Notes under the pieces: model-generated
What the model saw: the letters and a program-made list of their open reading frames with translations, nothing else
Told to the model about the DNA's origin: nothing
The model's database searches: none
IMG/VR virus record: IMGVR_UViG_3300024496_000043
Location: 1 to 54,527 of that record
Length of the DNA stretch: 54,527 nt
Reading direction: 5' to 3' (one strand)
DNA from: a virus
Shown: piece after piece, positions 14,975-24,331 of the stretch
Layout of the letters: each line of letters starts with the position of its first letter
Numbering within the stretch: position 1 is the stretch's first letter
Translations under genes and position numbers: made by a program

Positions 14975-15172
14975 ATGAAATCGAATACTAAACTAACGAG
15001 TGTGAACATCCTGGATGATGTTTACAAGAAATTTAAAATTAAATCTATAGAAGGCTCAATTAATTTACAAAAGCTTGTTAATCGTTCTTTAGATTTATAT
15101 AACAAAGATGAAAACTTTAGAAACATAATAAATAATCATAACGGATTAGCATCTAGCGGATCAAAGTTTTAA
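14975..15172 (+). CDS. Ribbon-helix-helix-like DNA-binding protein
   Basis: This 65-residue protein has a short strand (KLTSVNILDDVYKKFK) followed by two helices (NLQKLVNRSLDLYNKD and NFRNIIN), the order seen in MetJ/Arc-type repressors. The family would bind DNA as a dimer of dimers at repeated or dyad operators. It precedes the glycosyltransferase genes by four bases and could regulate them or the nearby dyads at 14270 and 14696. The fold is inferred from pattern only. Confidence 0.6.
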   Translation: MKSNTKLTSVNILDDVYKKFKIKSIEGSINLQKLVNRSLDLYNKDENFRNIINNHNGLASSGSKF

Positions 15173-15176
15173 TTTA

Positions 15177-16535
15177 ATGAAGAAGAAAATATTATTATTA
15201 TCAGATGATTTAAGAATGTCGTCCGGTATCGCCACAATGTCTAAAGAGATTGTTATGGGCACCGTACACAAATATGATTGGGTACAATTAGGTGCCGCAA
15301 TTAAACATCCAGAATTTGGTAAGATTGTCGACATTAATGATGACATAAGAAAAAGAACAGGTGTTAAAAATGCCAATCTTAAAATTATACCTTACAATGG
15401 ATATGGTGATATAGGTATTTTAAGAAAGCTAATTGCAGAAGAAAAACCAGACGCAATTCTTCACTTTACTGATCCACATTATTGGCAATGGTTATATGAT
15501 AATGAACATGAAATTAGACAGCATGTTCCATTGTTATTCTACCATATATGGGATGATTTGCCAGATCCATTATATAATAGAAACTATTATGAGAGTTGCG
15601 ATTGGTTGGGTTGTATTTCTAAACAAACATATGGTATTGTACATAGAGTAGGTAAAATGAAAAACGGTTCCACGTGGAAACCGTTACAAGACTGGCAAAT
15701 AAAATATGTTCCTCACGGTATTAATCCTGAAACATTTAAACCATTGGATAAAGTATCTGATGAAATAAAAAGTTTAATACATGGAAATAAACAATATGAT
15801 TTTGTTTTGTTCTATAACAATAGAAACATAAGAAGAAAACAGCCATCAGATGTGATCTATTCTTTTAAACTATTTTGTGATCAACTACCAAAAGAAAAAG
15901 CAGAAAAATGTTTGTTACTAATGCATACAGCTGCTGTTGATGAAAATGGTACAGACTTACCTGCTGTAATTGAAGCGCTTTGCCCGTACGATGTTAAATT
16001 CACGGGGCTTAAATTAGAACAAGATAAGTTAAATGAGATCTATAATACCGTTGATTGCACAATTAATATTGCAAACAATGAAGGGTTTGGTTTAACTACT
16101 GCGGAATCTTTAATGGCTGGAACACCAATCATAGCAAATGTTACAGGCGGATTACAAGATCAAATGGGATTCGATCTTAGTGAAGATGATTACATAACAA
16201 TAGGATCATTACATCATAAAGGTAAATCAAAACACTTGGTTCAGGAGGGTGAATGGGTTGAAGCCATTTGGCCAGCCGCAATTAACTTAAACGGATCAGT
16301 GCCTACGCCGTATATTTTTGATGATAGGGTGAATGATGACGAAGTTGCTAACGCTATTATGAAAATGTACAAGTATGGTAAAAAGAAAAGAAAAGCGAAA
16401 GGGTTAAAAGGTAGAGAGTTTATGATGAACAATCTATCCAATAAAATAATGTGTGATAAAATGATTGAGGGTATTGAAACTACTCTTGAAAATTGGGAAC
16501 CTAAAAAAAGATTTGATTTATATAAAATAGTATGA
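15177..16535 (+). CDS. Glycosyltransferase, GT4-like (GT-B fold)
   Basis: A 452-residue protein with a GT-B layout: an N-terminal domain (KILLLSDDLRMSSGIATMS) and a C-terminal nucleotide-sugar domain with NEGFGLTTAESLMAGTPIIA, the E-x7-E motif of GT4 retaining enzymes. YVPHGINPETF is also typical. It would transfer a sugar from a nucleotide donor to a glycan or protein. It is the first of a run of sugar genes and overlaps the next glycosyltransferase by four bases. Confidence 0.88.
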   Translation: MKKKILLLSDDLRMSSGIATMSKEIVMGTVHKYDWVQLGAAIKHPEFGKIVDINDDIRKRTGVKNANLKIIPYNGYGDIGILRKLIAEEKPDAILHFTDPHYWQWLYDNEHEIRQHVPLLFYHIWDDLPDPLYNRNYYESCDWLGCISKQTYGIVHRVGKMKNGSTWKPLQDWQIKYVPHGINPETFKPLDKVSDEIKSLIHGNKQYDFVLFYNNRNIRRKQPSDVIYSFKLFCDQLPKEKAEKCLLLMHTAAVDENGTDLPAVIEALCPYDVKFTGLKLEQDKLNEIYNTVDCTINIANNEGFGLTTAESLMAGTPIIANVTGGLQDQMGFDLSEDDYITIGSLHHKGKSKHLVQEGEWVEAIWPAAINLNGSVPTPYIFDDRVNDDEVANAIMKMYKYGKKKRKAKGLKGREFMMNNLSNKIMCDKMIEGIETTLENWEPKKRFDLYKIV

Positions 16536-17791
16536 GTAAACCATTTTTATTATTCAGAGGACCGGTACAAACAAGAAGCGGTTACGGAGCACACGCTAGA
16601 GACTTACTGCAAGCGTTATATAAAATGAATTTATATGATATTAAAATTGATAGTTGTCCTTGGGGATCGACACCAATGACTGCTCTTGAGAAAGATAATG
16701 TATTCCACAAATGGATTGAAGCTAATATCATAACAACACTATCTATTCAACCAGATGTGTATGTTCAAGTAACAGTACCAAATGAATTTCAGAGAGTTGG
16801 TAAAATAAACATAGGGATAACTGCAGGGATTGAAACTACGGTTGCACCTAAGTCTTGGGTTGATGGGTGTAATAAAATGGATATGATCATTACCACCTCA
16901 CAATTTTCAAGCGAAGTGTTGATGAGTACAGTTTATAATGAAACAGATAATGTTAGTGGTAAACTAATTAAGCAACACAAAATTGAAAAGCCTATCAAAG
17001 TATTATTCGAGGGTGTACATACAGATATTTTTAATAATGTGTATACTGGTATTGATTTGGATGTGAAAGAAGATTTTGCATTTCTTTTTGTAGGCCATTG
17101 GTTAAAGGGAAATGTTGGGCAAGATAGAAAAGATGTATCAATGTTGATTAAATGTTTTGTTGAAGCTTTTAAAGATACAGAAAATGCACCTGCACTTGTT
17201 TTAAAAACGTCAGCAGCCACATTCTCAATTAAGCAAAGAGAAGAACTTAGAAAAAGGATTAGTGAATTAGTTAAAGGTGTTGAAAATCCGCCATCAATTT
17301 ATTTGTTGTTTGGTGAATTAACTGATAAAGAGATGAATGAACTTTATAATCACCCGAAAGTAAAAGCAATGGTTTCTTTAACCAAGGGTGAAGGTTTTGG
17401 TAGACCTTTACTTGAGTTCACTATGACAGGTAAACCTGTGATTGCTTCAAACTGGTCAGGACACAAAGATTTTTTACCAATGGATAAAGGTATAATGATT
17501 GGAGGTAAACTAACAGATGTAGATGATAGTGCTGTAGATGACTTTATTTTAAAAGGATCTAAATGGTTTACTGCAAACTATAATGAAGCCGCAGAGGTAA
17601 TGAAAATTGTGAGAAACGAATATGAGAATTTCACTGAGAGAGCAGAGAATCTTAGAATTGAAAATTCAAATAAATTTAGTTTTGATAATATGGTTGTCGA
17701 ATTTCAAAAGCTTTTACCGACAACACTTTCTACAGAAGATGTTCCAAAACAAAAGCCAATTAATTTACCTAAGTTGAATAAAATTAAATAA
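16532..17791 (+). CDS. Glycosyltransferase, GT4-like (GT-B fold)
   Basis: A 419-residue protein with a GT-B fold: N-terminal LLFRGPVQTRSGYGAHARD and C-terminal TKGEGFGRPLLEFTMTGKPV, which carries the E-x7-E acidic pair. VLFEGVHTDIFN corresponds to the HGVD-type motif of family 4 enzymes. It is coupled to the preceding gene by an ATGA overlap, suggesting the two act on the same glycan. The acceptor is unknown. Confidence 0.87.
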   Translation: MSKPFLLFRGPVQTRSGYGAHARDLLQALYKMNLYDIKIDSCPWGSTPMTALEKDNVFHKWIEANIITTLSIQPDVYVQVTVPNEFQRVGKINIGITAGIETTVAPKSWVDGCNKMDMIITTSQFSSEVLMSTVYNETDNVSGKLIKQHKIEKPIKVLFEGVHTDIFNNVYTGIDLDVKEDFAFLFVGHWLKGNVGQDRKDVSMLIKCFVEAFKDTENAPALVLKTSAATFSIKQREELRKRISELVKGVENPPSIYLLFGELTDKEMNELYNHPKVKAMVSLTKGEGFGRPLLEFTMTGKPVIASNWSGHKDFLPMDKGIMIGGKLTDVDDSAVDDFILKGSKWFTANYNEAAEVMKIVRNEYENFTERAENLRIENSNKFSFDNMVVEFQKLLPTTLSTEDVPKQKPINLPKLNKIK

Positions 17792-17792
17792 G

Positions 17793-18086
17793 ATGGCAAA
17801 GAGTAAAAAAAAGACAAGTGATCAGCCGAATGAAATGTTGAGACTTAGTGCCCCAGTAAGTAATAGCTTATTTATTAACCCTACTAATGGAAATTATAAA
17901 GATTGTGAATGGTGTTTTCAGTTTGATGATAATGAACCATATGTGTTCGCAGCAACCAAACCATTTTATGAAGGCGATAGCGCTAAGATAACATTCACAC
18001 TTACTAACCAAACAAACACAAACATAGTCTTTAAAGACTCTAAAACAGGGAAAGAATTTAAATTATTTGTAAGAGAAAAAGTATGA
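17793..18086 (+). CDS. Hypothetical protein, likely beta-rich
   Basis: A 97-residue protein with a basic N-terminus (AKSKKKTSDQPNEM) and a strand-rich remainder (EPYVFAATKPFYEGDSAKITFTL ... KEFKLFVREKV pattern). It could be a small virion or carbohydrate-binding protein, but I recognise no family. It lies one base after the upstream gene and overlaps the next by four bases. Confidence 0.5.
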   Translation: MAKSKKKTSDQPNEMLRLSAPVSNSLFINPTNGNYKDCEWCFQFDDNEPYVFAATKPFYEGDSAKITFTLTNQTNTNIVFKDSKTGKEFKLFVREKV

Positions 18087-18706
18087 AAATTAGTTTCGCA
18101 ATCACAGTATGTAACGAGTATGAAGAAATCAAGCAATTGGTTCCATTCTTAATTAAGAATAAAAGAATTAATGACGAGATTGTTATTTTATATGACAATA
18201 AAAACGGAGATGAAAAGGTCCTTGACTTTTTATTAGAATTTAATAAATTACCTAATGTACAAACTTGGAGATCATTTGATTTTAATAATGATTTTGCTGA
18301 GTGGAAGAACAAATTAAATGAATATTGCACAGGCGATTATATATTTCAATTAGATGCTGATGAATTAATAAGCGAGTATTTGATTAAAAATATTCACGAG
18401 ATCATTGAAATGAATTCAGAAATTGATTTATTCTTTGTTCCTAGAATCAATACTGTGAAGGGTTTAACTGATGAACATGTTAAAAAATGGAGATGGAATG
18501 TGGATGCGAATGGTAGAGTTAACTATCCAGACTACCAGGGAAGAATTTACAAATCAAATTTAAAATGGGGAGGCAAAGTCCATGAAAAAATTGTTGGGGC
18601 TAAATTTTATTCATTACTTCCAATGGAAGAAGAGTACTCATTATCTCACCACAAAACAATAACTAGACAAGAAAAACAAAATGATTATTATGAAAACATT
18701 AAATGA
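18083..18706 (+). CDS. Glycosyltransferase family 2-like
   Basis: This 207-residue protein starts KISFAITVCNEYEEIKQLV and has FQLDADE near residue 93, which is the GT-A D-x-D metal/nucleotide-sugar motif. The order, with a C-terminal GRIYKSNLKWGGKVHEKI segment, is that of WaaE-like or SunS-like GT2 proteins that act on lipids or peptides. The 3' end overlaps the methyltransferase gene by 17 bases. Confidence 0.82.
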   Translation: MKISFAITVCNEYEEIKQLVPFLIKNKRINDEIVILYDNKNGDEKVLDFLLEFNKLPNVQTWRSFDFNNDFAEWKNKLNEYCTGDYIFQLDADELISEYLIKNIHEIIEMNSEIDLFFVPRINTVKGLTDEHVKKWRWNVDANGRVNYPDYQGRIYKSNLKWGGKVHEKIVGAKFYSLLPMEEEYSLSHHKTITRQEKQNDYYENIK

Positions 18707-19232
18707 GATATATGAACGATACCAATCACCAGAAGGACATGGTGATAAGGGTACTGCCCATACATATATTGAAGAATACGAGAGATTATTATCTCCTTAT
18801 AGAAAAAATTCGGTCTTTCTTGAGATTGGTTTGTGTGAGGGGGAATCATTAAGAATGTGGGAAGAGTATTTTATTGATTCTAAAGTAATTGGTATTGATA
18901 TTACAAGTAAATTCTTAACCCATTTAATTAATGAACCGGGGCATAATATTATTATCGGTGATGCAACGGAGGACGATATCGTAGAAAAAATCGATGAGAA
19001 ATTTTTTGATGTTATAATTGATGACGGTAGTCATAGACTCGCCGATCAAATAAAAACATTTGATATTTTTAAATCAAAAATGAAACCTGGGGGGATATAC
19101 ATTATTGAGGATGTTGTTTCAATAGATAATGTTAAAAAAATATTTTCTGGGCTTCACAATAACATAGAAATTATCGATAATAGACATATAAAGCATAGAG
19201 ACGATGATGTTCTAATAATATATAAATTTTAA
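18690..19232 (+). CDS. Class I SAM-dependent methyltransferase
   Basis: The preferred start at 18690 (MKTLNEIYERYQSPEGHGDKG) gives 180 residues. FLEIGLCEGESLRMW is the SAM-binding motif I, VIGIDIT carries the acidic residue of motif II, and IDDGSH follows. The N-terminal GDKGT...HTYIEEYERL pattern resembles the sugar O-methyltransferases of the MycE/cephalosporin-hydroxylase-like group. In this island a sugar O-methyltransferase role is a reasonable inference. Confidence 0.78.
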   Translation: MKTLNEIYERYQSPEGHGDKGTAHTYIEEYERLLSPYRKNSVFLEIGLCEGESLRMWEEYFIDSKVIGIDITSKFLTHLINEPGHNIIIGDATEDDIVEKIDEKFFDVIIDDGSHRLADQIKTFDIFKSKMKPGGIYIIEDVVSIDNVKKIFSGLHNNIEIIDNRHIKHRDDDVLIIYKF

Positions 19233-19235
19233 ATT

Positions 19236-20231
19236 ATGAAAGTTTTAATTACAGGTATAGCAGGTTTATTAGGTTCAAGATTAACAGATTATATCATTGA
19301 AAACCACAAGGATGTTGAAATTGTAGGTATAGATGATTTAAGTGGTGGGTACTATGAGAATGTAAATTCTAAAGTTAGTGAATTAAGGGTGTTAAATCTT
19401 GTTACAGGAAATTTAGAAGAGTGTTTTAATGAGCATAAATTTGATTATGTTTTTCACTTTGCAGCTTATGCAGCTGAAGGTTTGTCACCATTTATTAGAC
19501 AATACAATTATGAGAATAATTTAGTAGCAACAGCAAGAATAGTGAATCAATGTATTAAACATGATGTAAAAAGATTAGTATTCACATCAACAATGGCTGT
19601 TTATGGACACGGAAATGGTAATGTGTTTGATGAATCTCAGATACCCCAACCAATTGATCCATATGGTATTGCAAAATACGCATGTGAAATGGATATTAAG
19701 GTTGCGGGAGAACAACATGGCTTGGACTGGTGTATAATTAGACCACACAACGTATATGGTATTAAACAAAACATATGGGATAAATATAGAAACGTATTAG
19801 GTATCTGGATGTATCAACATATGAATGGTCAACCAATGACAATATTTGGAGACGGTGAACAAAAAAGAGCATTCAGTTATATTGATGATTGTTTAGAGGG
19901 CCTATGGAAAGCATCACAACTTCCAGAATGTTCAAAAGAAATTATTAATTTGGGTGGAACAAAACATTACACAATTAATGAGGCAAATAAAATTTTACGA
20001 GATGTTATAGCTGGCGGTGATACTGTTTATAAAGAACAGAGACATGAAGTTAAAACTGCTGTACCTACCTGGGCTAAGTCAGTTAAGTTATTAGGATATG
20101 AGGATAAAACATCTTTATATGATGGCTTAAAGACAATGTGGGAGTGGGCACAAAAGCAACCAAACAGAGATAGATTCGTTTGGGAGACATACGAATTAGA
20201 TAAAGGAATTTATAGTTTTTGGAAAAAATAA
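19236..20231 (+). CDS. NAD-dependent sugar epimerase/dehydratase (GalE-like)
   Basis: This 331-residue extended short-chain dehydrogenase has the Rossmann motif TGIAGLLG (residues 6-13), FTSTMAVYG with S118/T119 and the catalytic pair Y143-x3-K147 (YGIAK). HNVYG and RAFSYIDD are typical of UDP-glucose 4-epimerase relatives. It would supply an activated sugar isomer to the neighbouring glycosyltransferases. The exact sugar cannot be read from the sequence. Confidence 0.88.
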   Translation: MKVLITGIAGLLGSRLTDYIIENHKDVEIVGIDDLSGGYYENVNSKVSELRVLNLVTGNLEECFNEHKFDYVFHFAAYAAEGLSPFIRQYNYENNLVATARIVNQCIKHDVKRLVFTSTMAVYGHGNGNVFDESQIPQPIDPYGIAKYACEMDIKVAGEQHGLDWCIIRPHNVYGIKQNIWDKYRNVLGIWMYQHMNGQPMTIFGDGEQKRAFSYIDDCLEGLWKASQLPECSKEIINLGGTKHYTINEANKILRDVIAGGDTVYKEQRHEVKTAVPTWAKSVKLLGYEDKTSLYDGLKTMWEWAQKQPNRDRFVWETYELDKGIYSFWKK

Positions 20232-20235
20232 GCAT

Positions 20236-20817
20236 ATGAAAAAAATAGAATTTATTATCCCAACTTACAACAGACCTGAAAAGTTAATGGTTATGTTGTC
20301 TTCAATAAAAGCACAATCAGTTGATTTGTGGAAAGTTCATGTTGTTGCAGATGCACTATATGATGGATATCAAGAAGTCAAAGATTATTTTAAAAATGAT
20401 GAAAGATTTAAGTTTTCAGAATTAAATGGCCCACATAAAGATTGGGGGCATACTGCTAGAAATTATGGGCTAGAAAGAGCAGAGGAAGAGTGGGTGGTAA
20501 TGTCTGGAGATGACAACTATTATGTTCCAGTTTTTGTAGAAGAGTTCTTAAATTCTGTAAAGTATAGAAAGGATGCTAACTTTGTGCACTGCAACTTGGT
20601 ACATAATTGGATTAATAATGATTATATTGGTTTAATGTCGAGACCACAGTTACATGGTATTGATATCGGTAACTTTATGACCAAAACAAAATTCGCAAAG
20701 CAAATGAGATTAGATGTCACCAAGGTTGATGCTGATGGTTTATTTGTAGAGGAGTACATCGATAAATTTAAGGGGGGTATCATTCACATTCAGAAAATAT
20801 TATATGTCCACAACTAA
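20236..20817 (+). CDS. Glycosyltransferase family 2-like, short
   Basis: A 193-residue GT-A protein: KIEFIIPTYNRPEKLMVML at the N-terminus, WGHTARNYGLERA, and VVMSGDDNYYVP which provides the D-x-D equivalent. It is shorter than most GT2 enzymes but appears complete. Its 3' end overlaps the next glycosyltransferase by 14 bases, whose ATG lies in the ATATTATATG leader. Confidence 0.82.
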   Translation: MKKIEFIIPTYNRPEKLMVMLSSIKAQSVDLWKVHVVADALYDGYQEVKDYFKNDERFKFSELNGPHKDWGHTARNYGLERAEEEWVVMSGDDNYYVPVFVEEFLNSVKYRKDANFVHCNLVHNWINNDYIGLMSRPQLHGIDIGNFMTKTKFAKQMRLDVTKVDADGLFVEEYIDKFKGGIIHIQKILYVHN

Positions 20818-21922
20818 TGTTACATTTGTTTTAGCAGTTTTAAATAAATTAGATCTAACCGAGAATTGCTATTCACGGATAAGAGAAATATATCCAACAG
20901 TACCATTTGTAATAAGCAGTGGCGGATCGACAGATGGTACCAAGGAATGGCTTGTAAGTATGGCTGAGAAAGACCCAAACCTAACTATCTTTCATGATGA
21001 TGATAGATTAGCATTTTCAGAAACATATAATTCTGGGATAAAATTAGTCGATACGGATAAGCTGGTATTAATTCATAATGATATGATCATCGGAGAAGGG
21101 TTTTTAGAGGCCATAGAGAGGCTCTTAGAGCCAAATATGGTATTATCATATACAACCATAGAGCCGCCGATTTTTAAGGGTCATAGAAGGCCTGGTAAGG
21201 TATTATTAGATTTAGGTTCATCATTCGAAAATTTTGATTATTTTAATTTTAATCAATATGTAGAGGAACATAAAAGTAATGATGAATTATATGACGGCGC
21301 CGTATTCTTTATGAGCGGATATAAAAAAATGTTCGAAGATGTTGGTTTCTTTGATGGCTTTAGTTTTGTCCCATGTTTTTGTGAAGACGATGATTTTCTT
21401 ATAAGAGCAAAGTTAAAAGGTTATGATCTTAAAACTTGTGAATCTGCTATTGTATATCACTTTGTTTCACAGACATCAAGATTTAGCGAAGACTTTAAGA
21501 AAGATAGGGCGTTACATGAAATCTCATCTGGTAGAAACTTTGTTAGAAAATGGGGTATACCTATAATTGTTTTTAATGAGTTGCGTTATTGGGAAGAAAA
21601 GAATTTTATCTATAAAACCTTTTCAATGGGATTGATAACCAGAAATAAGAAAAGACTCATGCAAGTAGAACCATTCTTTGATAAGATAGATCTTGGCGAG
21701 GTTCCAGAAGATTATATTAGTAATGAGCAAAAAAGAACTAGGTACGATCTTAGAAGTAAGTTTACATTAACAGATACTGTAGATGTAACGGTAACAGAAT
21801 TGGAAGAATTCACAGATGATGATTTGCAAACGTTATATCGTTTAAGGTTATCTATACCATACTATGAACCGGGTGAATACCAATTAGGTAATATGTTAAT
21901 ACAAATAAAAAAGGAGCTTTAA
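20804..21922 (+). CDS. Glycosyltransferase family 2-like with C-terminal extension
   Basis: A 372-residue protein with GT2 core TFVLAVLNKLDLTENC, ISSGGSTDGTKEW and VLIHNDMIIGEGFL (D-x-D equivalent is HND). GFFDGFSFVPCFCEDDDFLIR carries the acceptor-side ED motif. The last 90 residues (from about DKIDLGEVPEDYI) are an acidic extension not typical of GT2 and may anchor it to a partner. It ends the plus-strand island inside a terminator. Confidence 0.82.
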   Translation: MSTTNVTFVLAVLNKLDLTENCYSRIREIYPTVPFVISSGGSTDGTKEWLVSMAEKDPNLTIFHDDDRLAFSETYNSGIKLVDTDKLVLIHNDMIIGEGFLEAIERLLEPNMVLSYTTIEPPIFKGHRRPGKVLLDLGSSFENFDYFNFNQYVEEHKSNDELYDGAVFFMSGYKKMFEDVGFFDGFSFVPCFCEDDDFLIRAKLKGYDLKTCESAIVYHFVSQTSRFSEDFKKDRALHEISSGRNFVRKWGIPIIVFNELRYWEEKNFIYKTFSMGLITRNKKRLMQVEPFFDKIDLGEVPEDYISNEQKRTRYDLRSKFTLTDTVDVTVTELEEFTDDDLQTLYRLRLSIPYYEPGEYQLGNMLIQIKKEL

Positions 21923-21941
21923 AAGCTCCTTATTTTTTATT
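21911..21941. terminator. Bidirectional intrinsic terminator
   Basis: AAGGAGCT at 21911-21918 pairs with AGCTCCTT at 21924-21931, with a five-base loop, A-rich on the left and T-rich on the right. It includes the stop of the last glycosyltransferase and lies before the opposite gene ending at 21937, so it can serve both transcripts. Confidence 0.8.
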
Positions 21942-22404
21942 CTTTTGTTTCCTTTTTAATTAGTCTAAATAAAACCTGGTATTTGTCCTTAGATTTTCCA
22001 GCTTCTTTTAAATCTTCTTTTGTGATCTCAGGATATTCTAGATCTATTTCGGTATTTAAAAGCTCACCATATTCTTTATCGAACTCAACATACTTCGGAT
22101 TAATCACCCTACTAATTACGTTACCCTCATCATCTTTAACTTCATTAAACATCTTAACTAAGATACCACCTTTTTCATCTTCCTCACCATGTTTTTTGAT
22201 AAGATCATCTCTTAGTCCATCTACTTTTCTTCTTTCTTTAGATAAGACTTCACTAAGTTCTGTTAACTCATATTTTAGAATAATAGATAAATTTTGCTTC
22301 AAAAATCCCTCATAAATTTTTTCTCCGGTTTCTTGGTTTACGAACCCGTTAATTTCGCTCTCAAGTTGAAGCACATCACCTAATTTAAATTTACTTTTTT
22401 CCAT
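21937..22404 (-). CDS. Coiled-coil phage protein, DUF1617-like
   Basis: A 155-residue acidic protein: FKLGDVLQLESEINGFVNQ, then YELTELSEVLSKERRKVDGLRDDLIKK pattern forming a long helix, then NPKYVEFDKEYGELLNTEIDL. The order of a helical region, a GEEDEKGG turn and an EYGELLN segment resembles DUF1617-type phage proteins of unknown function, often encoded near tail genes. That match is from memory and is tentative. Confidence 0.55.
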   Translation of the reverse strand: MEKSKFKLGDVLQLESEINGFVNQETGEKIYEGFLKQNLSIILKYELTELSEVLSKERRKVDGLRDDLIKKHGEEDEKGGILVKMFNEVKDDEGNVISRVINPKYVEFDKEYGELLNTEIDLEYPEITKEDLKEAGKSKDKYQVLFRLIKKETKE

Positions 22405-22457
22405 AATTTTAATTCTTATTTTATAATATATATGTTATTTTTTAAAAAGTGAATAGT

Positions 22458-23462
22458 TTATAGGATGGTTAAAATTGCAAAAGTTATCATAATTGATATC
22501 CAAACAATCAATGCTTTCAAATATGTCATAAATCCAGTATGAAAGTACTTTTGACCTATTGGTAAACATTTATGAGATGGAGATATTAGATAAGCTGAAT
22601 ACTCTAATGTAAAGAATAATACAAAATATTCCATGCCAAACACTGTTGTTAATAAGCTAACAATACTTGCATATTTTGCTGATGATCCAAGTAAGAAAGA
22701 AGCCATAAAGCCAAGCATGGAAACAATCAAGATACTCTCTGGATTTTTATATTGTTTTATATAGTTTTCAATATCAGAATAGTAGCTGTTGGCTACGTTC
22801 CCTAATATGATTACTGTGGCAACTATTAATACTAAATCCCAATTTATATAGGCTAATAGTTTATTCCATAACTTAGAATAACCAATCAAATAAATTGTGA
22901 ATAATGTAAATGCACCAAAGTAATATTCCGTAAAACAACTAATTAATATTGTTCCTAAGAATGGTAAAACAACATGGGTGATATTCTTCCAATTAATTGG
23001 TTCATCTTTAACATCAATATCGATCTCATCGTCTTCTAATGATAAAATATAATATGTGATATAAAGACCGGTAATTAATAACAGTGGCCACACATATAAC
23101 ATAAACTTTGAGTATGTTAATCCTAATACAGCCATAGGAATAATTACAGTCTTTTCTAAAGGTGACCACAGATAATAATGATGTGTAGCAAGATAATCAA
23201 TGATACCAAACTTCTTGCGCTTCTTATTATCAACTGGGGCAATGCTATTGAGCATTGATGCAGATAGCGCTACTCTACCAGGAATTGGTAGAACGCCACC
23301 AAATAATGATACCAAGAAAACAACCATCTTCTTGGATTTAACTTTTTGTTCAAGTAGTCTGAAGATGTCCATAAGGTATCCTCTTTCTTTGAGGATACCT
23401 GTGATGAACATAATGAATATTAAGTAGACAAGGAATTCTTGTCCTTTGATTAAAATCTCCAT
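22458..23462 (-). CDS. Inner-membrane permease, DUF401/ion-transporter-superfamily-like
   Basis: A 334-residue polytopic membrane protein (about nine or ten helices). Two conserved-looking loops break the helices: GGVLPIPGRVALSASML at residues 55-71 and LISPSHKCLPIGQ near 300. They lie in equivalent places in the two halves, as in the ion-transporter (IT) superfamily with inverted repeats; the motif resembles DUF401 members. The substrate is unknown, probably an anion or organic acid. The start overlaps the end of the outer-membrane barrel gene by 13 bases, so the two proteins are made together, suggesting a two-membrane uptake or efflux route. Confidence 0.65.
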   Translation of the reverse strand: MEILIKGQEFLVYLIFIMFITGILKERGYLMDIFRLLEQKVKSKKMVVFLVSLFGGVLPIPGRVALSASMLNSIAPVDNKKRKKFGIIDYLATHHYYLWSPLEKTVIIPMAVLGLTYSKFMLYVWPLLLITGLYITYYILSLEDDEIDIDVKDEPINWKNITHVVLPFLGTILISCFTEYYFGAFTLFTIYLIGYSKLWNKLLAYINWDLVLIVATVIILGNVANSYYSDIENYIKQYKNPESILIVSMLGFMASFLLGSSAKYASIVSLLTTVFGMEYFVLFFTLEYSAYLISPSHKCLPIGQKYFHTGFMTYLKALIVWISIMITFAILTIL

Positions 23463-24331
23463 CCGAATATAATTAAGGTTCTTGATTGTTTTGCGTCTTG
23501 ATTTAAGCCTGGCATGTGCTCAATGTTTAGATAACCTTTGTTACTAAAACGATATTGAACTAGTGGTCCTAGATACCATTCTTGTGAACCCCCTTCATAG
23601 TCGTTATATCTAAACATGTGTGAGACACCAACGGATAAATCATTGTTAATGATGTTAGCATAGGATGCTGTATATGCGTACTCTGGTTCTCTTTCTTCTT
23701 TAGTGCTAGCAAGATTACCCTCATAGATTGCATTGAATCCCCATACACCCCTTTCACCAATTCTATCGCCTAATAATAATTTAGGCTCAATACCCCAACG
23801 ACCATCTAACATTTTCATCTCATAATAAAGTGTTGGGTTACCCCAGATTTTACCCCAATCTGCTAAAGCGTATCTAAGTTCCCAAGAGAACCCTCTCCAT
23901 TTAAAGGTTTTAGCGCCATCTAAGCCGTCATAAACTGTATGAGAGTATAAATCCAATTGAAGTCGTTTACCTAGCCCAAATGTAAATTCATCTCTCATTC
24001 TGATTTGTGCTGGTCCGTTTCTTCTTTGTCTAATATCGAACCATTTCTCATACATCGCTGTACCTGGAGGGTTCATAACATAGACTCTTGTGGATGGAAA
24101 CATTCTGATGGTAGTCCAAAGCGGTTGACCGTATGGCCCTACTTTGGTCATCAATGGAACTTTTTTAGCGGTTACAACAATTTCTTGTAACTCATTTTTA
24201 GTTGTGTCCTGAGATTTAAGGGTTTGCTCAGATCCCTGTTTGATCGCGCTGTTACTATATTGACCGAATGACAATGTAGTAACAAACAAAGCTGCTAACA
24301 TTAGCGATAGCATTTTCATTGTTTTCTTCAT
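23450..24331 (-). CDS. Outer-membrane beta-barrel protein with TonB-box-like segment
   Basis: A 293-residue protein with a signal peptide (residues 1-23, cut after SFG/Q), a short linker, then ELQEIVVTAKK (47-57), the segment that begins many Bacteroidota TonB-dependent receptors, and a series of amphipathic strands ending in IIFGWRF. The aromatic last residue is typical of BamA-assembled barrels. It is too short for a full TonB-dependent receptor (no separate plug), so a small porin-like barrel is likely. In a phage it may import a nutrient with the adjacent permease or alter the host surface to block superinfection. Confidence 0.75.
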   Translation of the reverse strand: MKKTMKMLSLMLAALFVTTLSFGQYSNSAIKQGSEQTLKSQDTTKNELQEIVVTAKKVPLMTKVGPYGQPLWTTIRMFPSTRVYVMNPPGTAMYEKWFDIRQRRNGPAQIRMRDEFTFGLGKRLQLDLYSHTVYDGLDGAKTFKWRGFSWELRYALADWGKIWGNPTLYYEMKMLDGRWGIEPKLLLGDRIGERGVWGFNAIYEGNLASTKEEREPEYAYTASYANIINNDLSVGVSHMFRYNDYEGGSQEWYLGPLVQYRFSNKGYLNIEHMPGLNQDAKQSRTLIIFGWRF

